A stretch of DNA of 48,738 nt from Candidatus Thioglobus sp. (lineage in GTDB: Bacteria > Pseudomonadota > Gammaproteobacteria > PS1 > Pseudothioglobaceae): contig JAOMEO010000001.1 in NCBI GenBank assembly GCA_028345955.1, positions 1-48,738 of the forward strand. Direction: 5' to 3'. Both the position numbers and the translations under genes were made by a program. Positions 29,263 to 38,095 of the stretch are shown in pieces (the stretch's first letter is position 1; every line of letters begins with the position of its first letter). The notes under the pieces were generated by a model that saw nothing but the letters and a program-made list of their open reading frames with translations, was not told the origin of the DNA and did no database searches.

Positions 29263-30000
29263 ATGCACATTTGTATTCTTCATATTGGCTTCTCAAATGG
29301 AAGTTATAAAAATCGACACACAAGCTCCCCAGAGCGTTTTATAAATTTACTCAAACCCTTACTTCCTGAAACAAAATGGACTACTATTCATTGCTTAGAA
29401 GATGGTCTCCCTGATGATGCTAATTTGTTCAATGCTTATTTAATAACGGGTGGAAAATATTCTGTATTTGAGGATTTAGATTGGCAACATAAATTATTTG
29501 ACTTTATTCGACAGATTTATAACAAAAATATTCCACTTTTAGGCATCTGTTATGGTCATCAAGCTATTGCACACGTTCTAGGAGGTCATGTTGAAAGATT
29601 TGATAATGGCTGGGGAGCTGGTGTAACTACAGTAAATGTCATTGATCAGCCTGCTTGGCTTCAACCAATAGCTGAAAAAATCTACTTATTAACTATGCAT
29701 CAAGACCAAGTCACTACAATGCCACCCGAAGCAACACGCTTCTTAGGTAGCAATTTTTGTCATAATTCTGGTTTTTTTATTGAAGATCGAGTGTTGGCGA
29801 TTCAGCAGCATCCAGAATTTACGACTGAACTTTGTAGAGACTTGATTGTTAGAAGGAAAAAGCGCATAGGAGAACAATACGAACCTGCACTTCAGTCACT
29901 AGAAATAAAACATCAAGGATCATATGTTGGGCAGTGGATGGCCAACTTTATTAACCAACGTAAAGGTCGCTTTTATGGCTACAATTCAAGTCAAAGGTAA
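29263..30000 (+). CDS. Stand-alone class I glutamine amidotransferase
   Basis: The 245 residues form a GMP-synthase-like GATase domain with the full triad Cys96 (LLGICYGHQ), His183 and Glu185 (QQHPEF). The structural ITGGKYSVFE strand is near residues 61-70. No synthetase domain is attached, as in YfeJ-like proteins or gamma-glutamyl hydrolases. The position ahead of an N-formylglutamate amidohydrolase-family gene suggests cleavage of a glutamyl or glutamine-derived compound; this is inference. Confidence 0.85.
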   Translation: MHICILHIGFSNGSYKNRHTSSPERFINLLKPLLPETKWTTIHCLEDGLPDDANLFNAYLITGGKYSVFEDLDWQHKLFDFIRQIYNKNIPLLGICYGHQAIAHVLGGHVERFDNGWGAGVTTVNVIDQPAWLQPIAEKIYLLTMHQDQVTTMPPEATRFLGSNFCHNSGFFIEDRVLAIQQHPEFTTELCRDLIVRRKKRIGEQYEPALQSLEIKHQGSYVGQWMANFINQRKGRFYGYNSSQR

Positions 30001-30865
30001 AACCGTTTCGACTGTAACTGTTGAAGATAACACAAAGTCATTGAATGGAAAAGCTGATGTTCCCTTACTTCTCAGCTTTCCTCATAGCGGTGAAAACTAC
30101 CCTGACGACTTTAAAACAAATCCAGAGTTGCCTTTTGAAATATTAGATTTCCCTAACGACAAGTATGTTGATGAGCTTTATCAAGCCCGTTCTGAATTAG
30201 ATCTTATATCTATACATGCCAATTTTCCGAGGACTTATATTGATGTCAATCGACATCAGCATAATATCGACGTAAACATGATAAAAAATGGTGAGCAATG
30301 GTATGGTCGTATCCATCCATCTGGAGTCAAAACTGGTACTACGCTGTTTTGGTCAAAAACCAAAGAAGTATTTGATATTTATTCACGGAAACTTAGCCAT
30401 ATAGAATTAAAACAACGATTAGCGCAGTGCTTTGTGCCTTATCACCAACTAATGGCCTATCATATTGAGCAAATATATCAAAATCACGGCAAAGCCTTTG
30501 TACTTGATTGTCACTCAATGACTCAATTTGACGGCAAATTGCGTGGCAGAAAACAGCGACCTGAAATAGATATTGGTAATCGTCATGGTCAGAGTTGCAG
30601 TCCACAATATACTGAGTGCGTTGCGGACATCTTTAGCAATCTCGGATACGACGTAAAGATTAATGGTCGCTTCCAAGGCGGGGAAATAATTTTACGTTAC
30701 GGATGGCCAGAAATTAATCAGCACATCTTACAAATAGAAATTAGGCGAGACCTGTATATGGATGAAGCAAGCCGAGAAAAAAACCAGCGTTTTGAAAAAA
30801 TGCAACAGGATTGTTGTGCTGCTCTAACTGATATTACAGCGTATGTAGAACAATCAGTCAGTTGA
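29975..30865 (+). CDS. N-formylglutamate amidohydrolase-family protein
   Basis: From ATG 29975, with AAAGG nine bases upstream, the product is 296 residues and overlaps the amidotransferase gene by 26 bp. Family marks are LSFPHSGENYPDDF near the start, TYIDVNRHQHNIDV, FVPYHQLMAYHIEQIY, the metal site VLDCHSM and IDIGNRHGQSC. Known members (HutG/HutF branch) hydrolyse N-formylglutamate to glutamate and formate. There are no hut genes here, so another N-acyl amino acid is possible. An earlier frame start at 29924 lies within the previous gene and is less likely. Confidence 0.85.
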   Translation: MATIQVKGKTVSTVTVEDNTKSLNGKADVPLLLSFPHSGENYPDDFKTNPELPFEILDFPNDKYVDELYQARSELDLISIHANFPRTYIDVNRHQHNIDVNMIKNGEQWYGRIHPSGVKTGTTLFWSKTKEVFDIYSRKLSHIELKQRLAQCFVPYHQLMAYHIEQIYQNHGKAFVLDCHSMTQFDGKLRGRKQRPEIDIGNRHGQSCSPQYTECVADIFSNLGYDVKINGRFQGGEIILRYGWPEINQHILQIEIRRDLYMDEASREKNQRFEKMQQDCCAALTDITAYVEQSVS

Positions 30866-30994
30866 TAAAATATAAATAAAAATTATATATTTATAACTTT
30901 ATACAAAGCAAAATAGATTATTATTATATTTCGCTAAATTTAAATTTTGTTGAGATTTTTTTTGTTTAGCAAAAATAAAAAAGGAGAAATAATC

Positions 30995-32596
30995 ATGAAA
31001 CATATTAACTTTAAAACCATCTGTTTTGTTGGGCTCTTCGCCTGCATGATGGGCTCTGTGTATGCAGATACATTGCGAATGGCGTATTCGGTCGCACCGA
31101 AAACGATAGATCCATATAAAAGCAGCGCCTCAGCAACCGCTTCATTAAATGAGCATCTTTATGAAGCGCTTGTTTCGCGTACCAATGAAAAACTGTTGGC
31201 TACATCTTACGGCTGGACAGATGACACTACACTTGTAGTCAACCTTAGGGAAGGTGTCAAATTCCATAATGGTGCCGACTTCACAGCTGAAGATGTTATT
31301 TATAGCTCATGTCGCATGATGTATAGAGTTGGCGGCAAGAAAAACATGCTCACAAGTGCGATGGGTCCAGTGACTGACGTGGTAGCGATTGATGACTATA
31401 CCGTGGCCTTCAAAACTGTAGGTCTGTACCCAATACTCATTCAAAAACTTAAATCTTTGTCTATCTTGGACAGCGGCGATGCTGATCTGGGGCCAACTCT
31501 TAAGTTTGATAATACTGGTGACTGTGGCATAACACGTTACCCCACTAAAGCTGAGTTTGAGAGCGGTAAGTATGCAAACGGTACGGGCAAGTACAAATAT
31601 GAGTCTTTCGAAAATACCGGCGATGCCGTCTTGGTACGTAACGATAATTATTGGGGTGAACCAGGCAACTGGGATCGCGTAGAAATGACTTCGGTATCAA
31701 ATTCTGGTGCACGAATGGCTGGACTACTTGCTGGAGATTATGATTTGATTGAGAACCCTACTGGTGAAGATTTACTGGCTTTGGAAGGTAACTCTGCCTA
31801 TAGTTACTCAACTATGCCTTCTTGGCGCACCATTTTCTTGATATTGGATGTAGGTAGTGATGTCGCACCAGGAGTGAGGGCTACCGATGGAAGTAACCCA
31901 CTAAAAGATATCAGAGTGAGACAAGCGCTTTCATTATCGATTGATAGACAGGCAATTGTAGATAAATTAATGGGTGGTAATGCAACCGTTGCTAGCCAGT
32001 TTGCACCAAGCTATCAAGTAGGTGCGGATTCGTCAATGCCAGAGATGGCTTACGATGCTGATAAGGCAAGGCAATTACTCGCTGAAGCGGGTTACAAACC
32101 TCATCATATTTCTATCGATCTTAGAATGCCAACTGCTAAGTATCAAAATGGTACTCGAGTTGGTCAAGCTATTGCTCAATACTGGTCTCGTATCGGTATT
32201 AACGTAACTCTAGTAGCTGAGCCTTGGTCTGTATTTAGAAAGGGTCGTTCAGCTCGTGACTTGGGTGTGTTTATGTACGGATGGGGTCATCCTCAAGGTC
32301 CTTCACAGATGATTTCCTATGCATTTGGCACAAGGAATAAGGCTCTCAACCTAGGAGGCAGTAACTACTCTAACTATTTCGATCCAGACTACGATGCCGC
32401 AATGGCTGCATGGGCTGTAGAAACGGACGAAGCAAAGGCCTTTGAATATAATCAAGCGGCCATGCGTATAGCTGTTAGGGATTTACCAGGAATACCTCTA
32501 TACTACCAGCACAGCATCTGGGCTCACACAAGCGACTTAAGCGTTATTGGTCGACCTGATGAGCGTACCTTTGCTGACATGGCGACTAGAAATTAG
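30995..32596 (+). CDS. dppA: ABC transporter dipeptide/oligopeptide-type binding protein
   Basis: This family 5 periplasmic binding protein has 533 residues from ATG 30995, preceded by AAGGAGAAA. The signal peptide MKHINFKTICFVGLFACMM is probably cut after VYA. The mature protein shows LVVNLREGVKFHNGADFTAED and ARMAGLLAGDYDL, typical of DppA/OppA/NikA-like proteins. Ligands in this family include peptides, opines and other small organics. It heads the importer but is set apart from dppB by a terminator. Confidence 0.93.
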   Translation: MKHINFKTICFVGLFACMMGSVYADTLRMAYSVAPKTIDPYKSSASATASLNEHLYEALVSRTNEKLLATSYGWTDDTTLVVNLREGVKFHNGADFTAEDVIYSSCRMMYRVGGKKNMLTSAMGPVTDVVAIDDYTVAFKTVGLYPILIQKLKSLSILDSGDADLGPTLKFDNTGDCGITRYPTKAEFESGKYANGTGKYKYESFENTGDAVLVRNDNYWGEPGNWDRVEMTSVSNSGARMAGLLAGDYDLIENPTGEDLLALEGNSAYSYSTMPSWRTIFLILDVGSDVAPGVRATDGSNPLKDIRVRQALSLSIDRQAIVDKLMGGNATVASQFAPSYQVGADSSMPEMAYDADKARQLLAEAGYKPHHISIDLRMPTAKYQNGTRVGQAIAQYWSRIGINVTLVAEPWSVFRKGRSARDLGVFMYGWGHPQGPSQMISYAFGTRNKALNLGGSNYSNYFDPDYDAAMAAWAVETDEAKAFEYNQAAMRIAVRDLPGIPLYYQHSIWAHTSDLSVIGRPDERTFADMATRN

Positions 32597-32622
32597 AGAC
32601 TTATAGAAGTTACACTAAATAG

Positions 32623-32667
32623 CCCCTCATGCAAGTAATCTGCTACACTTGTGTGAGGGGTTTTTTT
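32623..32667 (+). terminator. Rho-independent terminator after dppA
   Basis: The 13-base stem CCCCTCATGCAAG (32623-32635) pairs with CTTGTGTGAGGGG (32648-32660), including two G-U pairs, and is followed by seven T residues. It sits inside the importer gene group, so dppB and following genes would need read-through or a promoter in the approximately 140 bp after it. Confidence 0.88.
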
Positions 32668-32810
32668 ATGAACTTTTTGTATCTAAAGTTTAATATAAAA
32701 ATTATAATTATCCTTTTATAAGATTTACGCATAATGCACTCCTCCACTCAACCAGAGCGTTTTTGGAGCCTAATTATTATAAAAACCCCACAATTAGAGG
32801 TACACAATTC

Positions 32811-33779
32811 ATGATTAGGTACATTTTAAAACGTCTTTGGCACAGCGGCATACTAGCAATCGTCATGTCGTTAATCGTTTTTTTTGGCCTGTACGTAGTT
32901 GGTGATCCAGTTGAAATGTTATCGGATGACGAGTTTACCGAGCAGGACAAAATCGACTTAGCCATTGAACTTGGACTTGATAAGCCACTTTTTGAGCAAT
33001 ACTTTACCTATGCAGGGGGTATGCTTCAAGGGGACTTTGGTACCTCGTTTGTCCACAATAGACCAGTACTTGAGCTCATCTTGGAGCGCCTTCCAGCCAC
33101 AATAGAAATCTCCCTCTTAGCGATGATTATTGGCCTTTCTATTGGCATCCCTCTCGGAATATTTTCTGGTATAAAAAACAATTCCAGAGCTTCGAAAATA
33201 ATAAGCTTTTTCACAACCGTAGGTTACTCAACGCCCAATTTTTGGCAAGCCATAATTTTGATTATGGTGTTTGCGGTTTTTTTGCAATGGCTTCCGGCCT
33301 CAGGTAGAGGACTTACCAACTCAATGTTTGGTATCGAATGGGCCTGGTTATCCCTTAATGGCTTACAGCACATGGCTCTCCCGGCAATTAATCTCGCGAT
33401 TTACAAAATTTGTATGCAGCAAAGGCTTGCTAAGTCTGGAACCCAAGAAATCTTATACCAAGAATATATGACCTTTGCTCGAGCCAAAGGAATATCAAGA
33501 AATCGCATTATTAGACGTCACCTTCTTCGCAATATTTTGATACCGATTGTTACTATTACAGGACTAGAAGTAGGAGGACTGATTGCATTCTCTACAGTCA
33601 CCGAAACAATCTTTTCTTGGCCAGGTATCGGTAAATTATTACTGGATTCCATCCATATGATTGATAGGCCAGTTGTTGTTGCCTATCTCATCCTAATTAC
33701 TATGATGTTTGTCTTTATTAATTTTGTTGTGGATGTCATGTATGCATTTCTAGACCCACGTATTCGGCACCAAAAGTAA
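32811..33779 (+). CDS. dppB: ABC transporter dipeptide-type permease, DppB family
   Basis: This 322-residue inner-membrane permease has six helices and the DppB start MIRYILKRLWHSGILAIVMS. The conserved cytoplasmic loop with YMTFARAKGISRNRIIRRHL contacts the ATPase. A TTG 48 bp upstream is in frame, but ATG 32811 gives the family N-terminus and has AGAGG before it. It is followed closely by dppC. Confidence 0.95.
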   Translation: MIRYILKRLWHSGILAIVMSLIVFFGLYVVGDPVEMLSDDEFTEQDKIDLAIELGLDKPLFEQYFTYAGGMLQGDFGTSFVHNRPVLELILERLPATIEISLLAMIIGLSIGIPLGIFSGIKNNSRASKIISFFTTVGYSTPNFWQAIILIMVFAVFLQWLPASGRGLTNSMFGIEWAWLSLNGLQHMALPAINLAIYKICMQQRLAKSGTQEILYQEYMTFARAKGISRNRIIRRHLLRNILIPIVTITGLEVGGLIAFSTVTETIFSWPGIGKLLLDSIHMIDRPVVVAYLILITMMFVFINFVVDVMYAFLDPRIRHQK

Positions 33780-33785
33780 CTACCT

Positions 33786-34691
33786 ATGATTGATTACAAA
33801 AAAAAATTAGCTACATTAAGCTTGCAAACAAAATCCATTTTCTCTGGTCACCCAATAGCAATTGCCGGTTTGATTGGCTTTGTTATATTTGTTTTAATCG
33901 CACTTTTTGCCCCATGGATTGCACCACAAAATCCCTACGATTTGATGGTTTTAGACATTATGGATGGACTATTGCCTCCATTATCTAAGCTTGGTAATGG
34001 CACTACCTCTTGGCTTGGCACTGACGCAGTTGGTCGTGACATATTATCTGCAGTTATGTACGGGTTACGATTAAGTCTTTTTGTTGCATTTGTTGCCACA
34101 ACTGTTGGTTTCTTAATTGGCGTATTTCTTGGACTTCTAGCAGCGGTCAAAGGTGGCTGGGTAGAGAGCGTTATTATGCGTGCCGTTGATTTAAAAGTGA
34201 GCTTTCCAGGCATTTTACTGGCGCTCATGATGTTGGCCATATTCGGAACCGGAGTCGATAAGATTATCTATGCCCTCATTATTGGCGTTTGGGCTAGCAA
34301 AGCAAGACTTACTCGATCCTCTGCGCTATCAGAGATGCAAAAAGAATATATTGATGCGGCAAGAATATCCGCTATTCCTAACTGGCGAATTATGCTGAAA
34401 TTTTTGCTACCTAATAGTATTGCACCAGTATTAGTTATGGTACCAATGTCACTTTCGGGCTGCATCGGTGCGGAAGCAACGCTGTCATTTCTAGGTGTGG
34501 GTGTTCCAATCACTGAACCGTCATTGGGATTACTGATTGCCAACGGCAATGACTACTTACTATCTGGAAAATGGTGGATTAGTCTTTTTCCTGGTGTTGT
34601 TCTAGTCTCTCTGGTTTTATGTATTAATGTTGTTGCAGACAGAATTCGTGAACATAATAATCCTTTTTTAAAATCAATGAATATGCAATGA
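33786..34691 (+). CDS. dppC: ABC transporter dipeptide-type permease, DppC family
   Basis: This is a 301-residue permease with the DppC marks: WLGTDAVGRDILSAVMYGLR after the first helix and the coupling loop EYIDAARISAIPNWRIM. It pairs with DppB and the fused ATPase. The gap from dppB is 6 bp, and the stop overlaps the next start by four bases. Confidence 0.95.
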   Translation: MIDYKKKLATLSLQTKSIFSGHPIAIAGLIGFVIFVLIALFAPWIAPQNPYDLMVLDIMDGLLPPLSKLGNGTTSWLGTDAVGRDILSAVMYGLRLSLFVAFVATTVGFLIGVFLGLLAAVKGGWVESVIMRAVDLKVSFPGILLALMMLAIFGTGVDKIIYALIIGVWASKARLTRSSALSEMQKEYIDAARISAIPNWRIMLKFLLPNSIAPVLVMVPMSLSGCIGAEATLSFLGVGVPITEPSLGLLIANGNDYLLSGKWWISLFPGVVLVSLVLCINVVADRIREHNNPFLKSMNMQ

Positions 34692-36394
34692 ATAATACTC
34701 CACTTCTTAAAATAAATAACTTAACAGTCACCTACCCTTTGAATTCTGAAGGGAGTGATGTACTCAAGGCTCTTGATAATATCTCTCTTAAAGTAAATTC
34801 AGGACAAATTATAGGAATAGTTGGTGAAAGTGGTGCTGGAAAATCAACTATTGGTAAGGCTATCCTGGGTCTTCTTGACCCGCCAGCAAAACTTGTTAGT
34901 GGTGAAATTAGATTTCTTGGAAATTCGCTTGTTGGTTTAAGTGAAGCACAATTCGAATCTTTGCGTGGCAACCAAATCGGCTATATATACCAAAATCCGA
35001 TGACCGCCCTTAACCCTGTCCTAACAATCGGCGAACAAGTCATAGAAGCCATAGAAGCTAACACCGATATGAGAGGCAAGAATGCCCAAGAATATGCCAT
35101 TCAGTTGTTAGAACGGGCAGACGTCAGCTTTGCAGAAGATCGACTTCAAAAGTATCCCCATCAATTATCTGGTGGACTATGCCAGCGAATTGTATTTGCA
35201 ATCGCAATTGCTGCAAAACCCAAGCTTATTATTGCCGATGAACCAACAACTGCTTTGGATGTTACCGTTCAACAATCGGTACTACAGACTCTGATTAAGC
35301 TGAGTCAGCAAGAACAGATTGCGATTATTTTAATAACCCACGATATAGGTGTTATAGCAGAAACATGTGACTATGTCTACGTACTAAGATATGGCAAACA
35401 TGTCGAGCAAGATGCAACAAATAAGGTACTTCAAAGACCAACACAGGACTATACCAGGGCGTTAATGGCATCAGTACCTCTCATAGAGAAGCGCCTTCAC
35501 CGTTTCGCTTTAAATGAGGAAGATAACTTGGAGGACACCTCTACCGGTCTTCACTACTTGCAAGAAAAACAAACAACACAAGACTCAACTAATGAGCCTT
35601 TACTGGAAGTTCGTAATCTTTCAAAAATATTTATTACCCCTTCCAGTATGTTGAAAGCAAAACAGTCATTTACTGCTGTAAAGGGTGTAAATTTCACAGT
35701 TCAGCGAGGTGAAACTGTTGGCATTGTTGGAGAATCAGGTTCTGGTAAATCAACCATTGGAAGAATGATTTTAGGCTTGGAGGATATCACTGAAGGTAGT
35801 GTCATTTACCGTGGCAAAGATCTCAAGCTAATAACCGATAGTACTGAACGTCGAGCACATTGTCTTTCCATGCAGTGCATTTTTCAAGATCCATATTCCT
35901 CTCTCAATCCACGTATGAGTGCTGGTGAAAATATTACTTATGGTTTAAAGATACATAACTTAATCGATAACAATAAAGCCGGATCATTGGCTCAAGATCT
36001 TATGTCCTTAGTCGGCTTAAAGCGAAAAGACGCTGATAAGTTGCCTCATGCTTTTTCTGGTGGTGAACGCCAAAGAATTGGTATAGCAAGATCACTGGCT
36101 TATCGACCTGACTTTATTTTTTGTGATGAGCCGACTTCTGCTTTAGATGTCTCTGTACAAGCTAATTTACTTAATCTATTGAAGGATCTACAAGAACAAT
36201 TTTCTTTGACTCTGCTCTTTGTGAGTCACGATTTAGCAGTTATTCGTCAAATGTGTGATCGTGTTATTGTTATGAAGGACGGCGAGGCCTTGGAGAACGA
36301 TAGTAATGATAATATATTTGAACAACCAAAACACGCATATACCCGTTCACTGCTTGAAGCCATGCCAAAATTTCAAGGCTTAGCTCAATATTAG
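34688..36394 (+). CDS. dppDF: Fused ABC transporter ATPase (DppD-DppF type)
   Basis: The 568 residues carry two complete nucleotide-binding domains, each equal to one ATPase of a peptide importer. The first has Walker A GESGAGKST, signature LSGGLCQR and Walker B LIIADEPTTALD. The second has GESGSGKST, FSGGERQRIG and FIFCDEPTSALD. Each is followed by the DppD/F-type C-terminal extension (PTQDYTRALMASVP and PKHAYTRSLLEAMP). Fusion replaces the usual separate dppD and dppF, giving a fixed 1:1 heterodimer. Confidence 0.95.
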   Translation: MNNTPLLKINNLTVTYPLNSEGSDVLKALDNISLKVNSGQIIGIVGESGAGKSTIGKAILGLLDPPAKLVSGEIRFLGNSLVGLSEAQFESLRGNQIGYIYQNPMTALNPVLTIGEQVIEAIEANTDMRGKNAQEYAIQLLERADVSFAEDRLQKYPHQLSGGLCQRIVFAIAIAAKPKLIIADEPTTALDVTVQQSVLQTLIKLSQQEQIAIILITHDIGVIAETCDYVYVLRYGKHVEQDATNKVLQRPTQDYTRALMASVPLIEKRLHRFALNEEDNLEDTSTGLHYLQEKQTTQDSTNEPLLEVRNLSKIFITPSSMLKAKQSFTAVKGVNFTVQRGETVGIVGESGSGKSTIGRMILGLEDITEGSVIYRGKDLKLITDSTERRAHCLSMQCIFQDPYSSLNPRMSAGENITYGLKIHNLIDNNKAGSLAQDLMSLVGLKRKDADKLPHAFSGGERQRIGIARSLAYRPDFIFCDEPTSALDVSVQANLLNLLKDLQEQFSLTLLFVSHDLAVIRQMCDRVIVMKDGEALENDSNDNIFEQPKHAYTRSLLEAMPKFQGLAQY

Positions 36395-36431
36395 TTTACT
36401 GGACTTAGCAGCCAGTTTGTCTCTGCATGAA

Positions 36432-36884
36432 CTAGTCTTTATCGACTATCTCATCAACGGATTTTTCAAGATCAATAATCGTCTTTCTAATCTCATTAGG
36501 AATAGAGGCTTTTTTATTATTAACATAGTCAAACATTACCACTTTCGCATCACCAATAGCGGCAAGTCTCTGGTGCCTGTGGCTAACAACAGCATATTTC
36601 ATTGTAAAGTACTGATCTGCCATTGCATTAACTCTGACTCCAACAGAAACAATATCCGGGAAGGTAAGTGGGTAAATGAACTTGCATTGGGTTGATGCTA
36701 GTATCAATGGAATTGGTGTTTCTTCAAACACACTGTCAGAATTAATTTTTTCAAAATAGGCAATTCGAGCAACTTGAAAATATTTGAAATATGCAATATT
36801 GTTGACGTGTTGAAGGGCGTCCATATCTCCCCATTCAATATTAAGATCGACTACAACAGTGAAGTCTTTTAAGAATTCATTCAT
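36432..36884 (-). CDS. 4HBT-family acyl-CoA thioesterase
   Basis: The 150-residue hotdog protein shows EWGDMDALQHVNNIAYFKYF, in which the Asp and the HVNN motif mark the 4-hydroxybenzoyl-CoA thioesterase/YbgC group. The active-site Asp is in GDMDALQH. It is convergent with the importer genes and divergent from DAHP synthase. The acyl substrate is unknown. Confidence 0.85.
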   Translation of the reverse strand: MNEFLKDFTVVVDLNIEWGDMDALQHVNNIAYFKYFQVARIAYFEKINSDSVFEETPIPLILASTQCKFIYPLTFPDIVSVGVRVNAMADQYFTMKYAVVSHRHQRLAAIGDAKVVMFDYVNNKKASIPNEIRKTIIDLEKSVDEIVDKD

Positions 36885-37011
36885 TATTAATTAAGGTCTT
36901 TATATCATTTCAATATTTTTTAATGCTCATATTATCTTATCTCACCGACATAATAGAGTAACTTATGTTTAAAATCATCAATAAATTAATTTAACTAATA
37001 GACAATTTAAT

Positions 37012-38061
37012 ATGGATAGTCAAATTCACAATACTAATATTGCTAGTGAAGCTGTAATTACCTCCCCTAATGATCTCAGTAAAAAATTACCCATCACTCA
37101 AAAAGGAAAGGGAAATATTGTGGCTGGCCGCGAAGTTGTGAGCGATATACTCTCAAGAAAGGATTCTAGATTGATTGTGATTGTTGGGCCCTGTTCAATT
37201 CATAACCTTGAAGCCGCTAAAGAATACGCACATAAATTGAAAACCCTTAGTGAAGAATTAAAGGAATCACTTTATATAGTGATGAGAGTTTATTTTGAAA
37301 AGCCAAGAACCACGATTGGCTGGAAAGGTTTAATTAGTGATCCTGATATGGATAATTCACTTGATGTCGACAAGGGTCTTTATCAAAGTCGAAAATTTTT
37401 AACTTGGTTAGCAGAGTTAGGCATGCCGGCAGCCACAGAAGCTCTCAATCCAATTACCCCTCAATATCTGGCAGATCTCATCTCTTGGTGCGCCATAGGC
37501 GCAAGAACAACTGAATCACAAACACATCGTGAAATGTCTAGCGGTCTTTCAATGACAGTTGGCTTTAAGAATGGTACCGATGGAAACCTAAAAATGGCTG
37601 TTAATGCAATCAAAGCTTGTTCTTCACCTCAAAGTTTTTTAGGGATCAATGATAAGGGTCAAATTTCAACATTTAAAGCAAAAGGCAACAAGTCGTCACA
37701 TATTATTCTAAGGGGTGGCATTAAACCAAACTACCATAGTGAAGATATTGAGCGTTGTGAAAAACTCCTCCAGCAAAATGATTTGCCTGAAAGGATTATG
37801 GTGGACTGTTCACACGATAACTCTAATCAGGACTATCGACTTCAAGGTAATGTGGTTGAAGAAATTAGTGCTCAAATTGTCGCGGGAAACAAATCAATTT
37901 TTGGCATCATGTTAGAAAGTAATTTGTTTTCTGGCAATCAGAAAATACTGGACAATCAAAATGAGATGAAGTATGGTGTCTCCGTTACTGATGGTTGTAT
38001 AGATTGGGAAGAAACAAAGAGCGTTCTAAGACGTCTTGCAGAAACAATATCAAATATATAA
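37012..38061 (+). CDS. aroG: 3-deoxy-7-phosphoheptulonate synthase (class I-alpha)
   Basis: DAHP synthase condenses phosphoenolpyruvate with erythrose-4-phosphate, the first shikimate step. The 349 residues match AroF/G/H: VGPCSIHN with the metal Cys, RVYFEKPRTTIGWKGL, AIGARTTESQTHREMSSG and IMVDCSHDNSNQDYR. Which feedback specificity (Phe, Tyr or Trp) applies cannot be told by eye. The symbol aroG is used for the family. Confidence 0.96.
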   Translation: MDSQIHNTNIASEAVITSPNDLSKKLPITQKGKGNIVAGREVVSDILSRKDSRLIVIVGPCSIHNLEAAKEYAHKLKTLSEELKESLYIVMRVYFEKPRTTIGWKGLISDPDMDNSLDVDKGLYQSRKFLTWLAELGMPAATEALNPITPQYLADLISWCAIGARTTESQTHREMSSGLSMTVGFKNGTDGNLKMAVNAIKACSSPQSFLGINDKGQISTFKAKGNKSSHIILRGGIKPNYHSEDIERCEKLLQQNDLPERIMVDCSHDNSNQDYRLQGNVVEEISAQIVAGNKSIFGIMLESNLFSGNQKILDNQNEMKYGVSVTDGCIDWEETKSVLRRLAETISNI

Positions 38062-38095
38062 TAATTTTATACCATTATGATAAATATTAATTACG

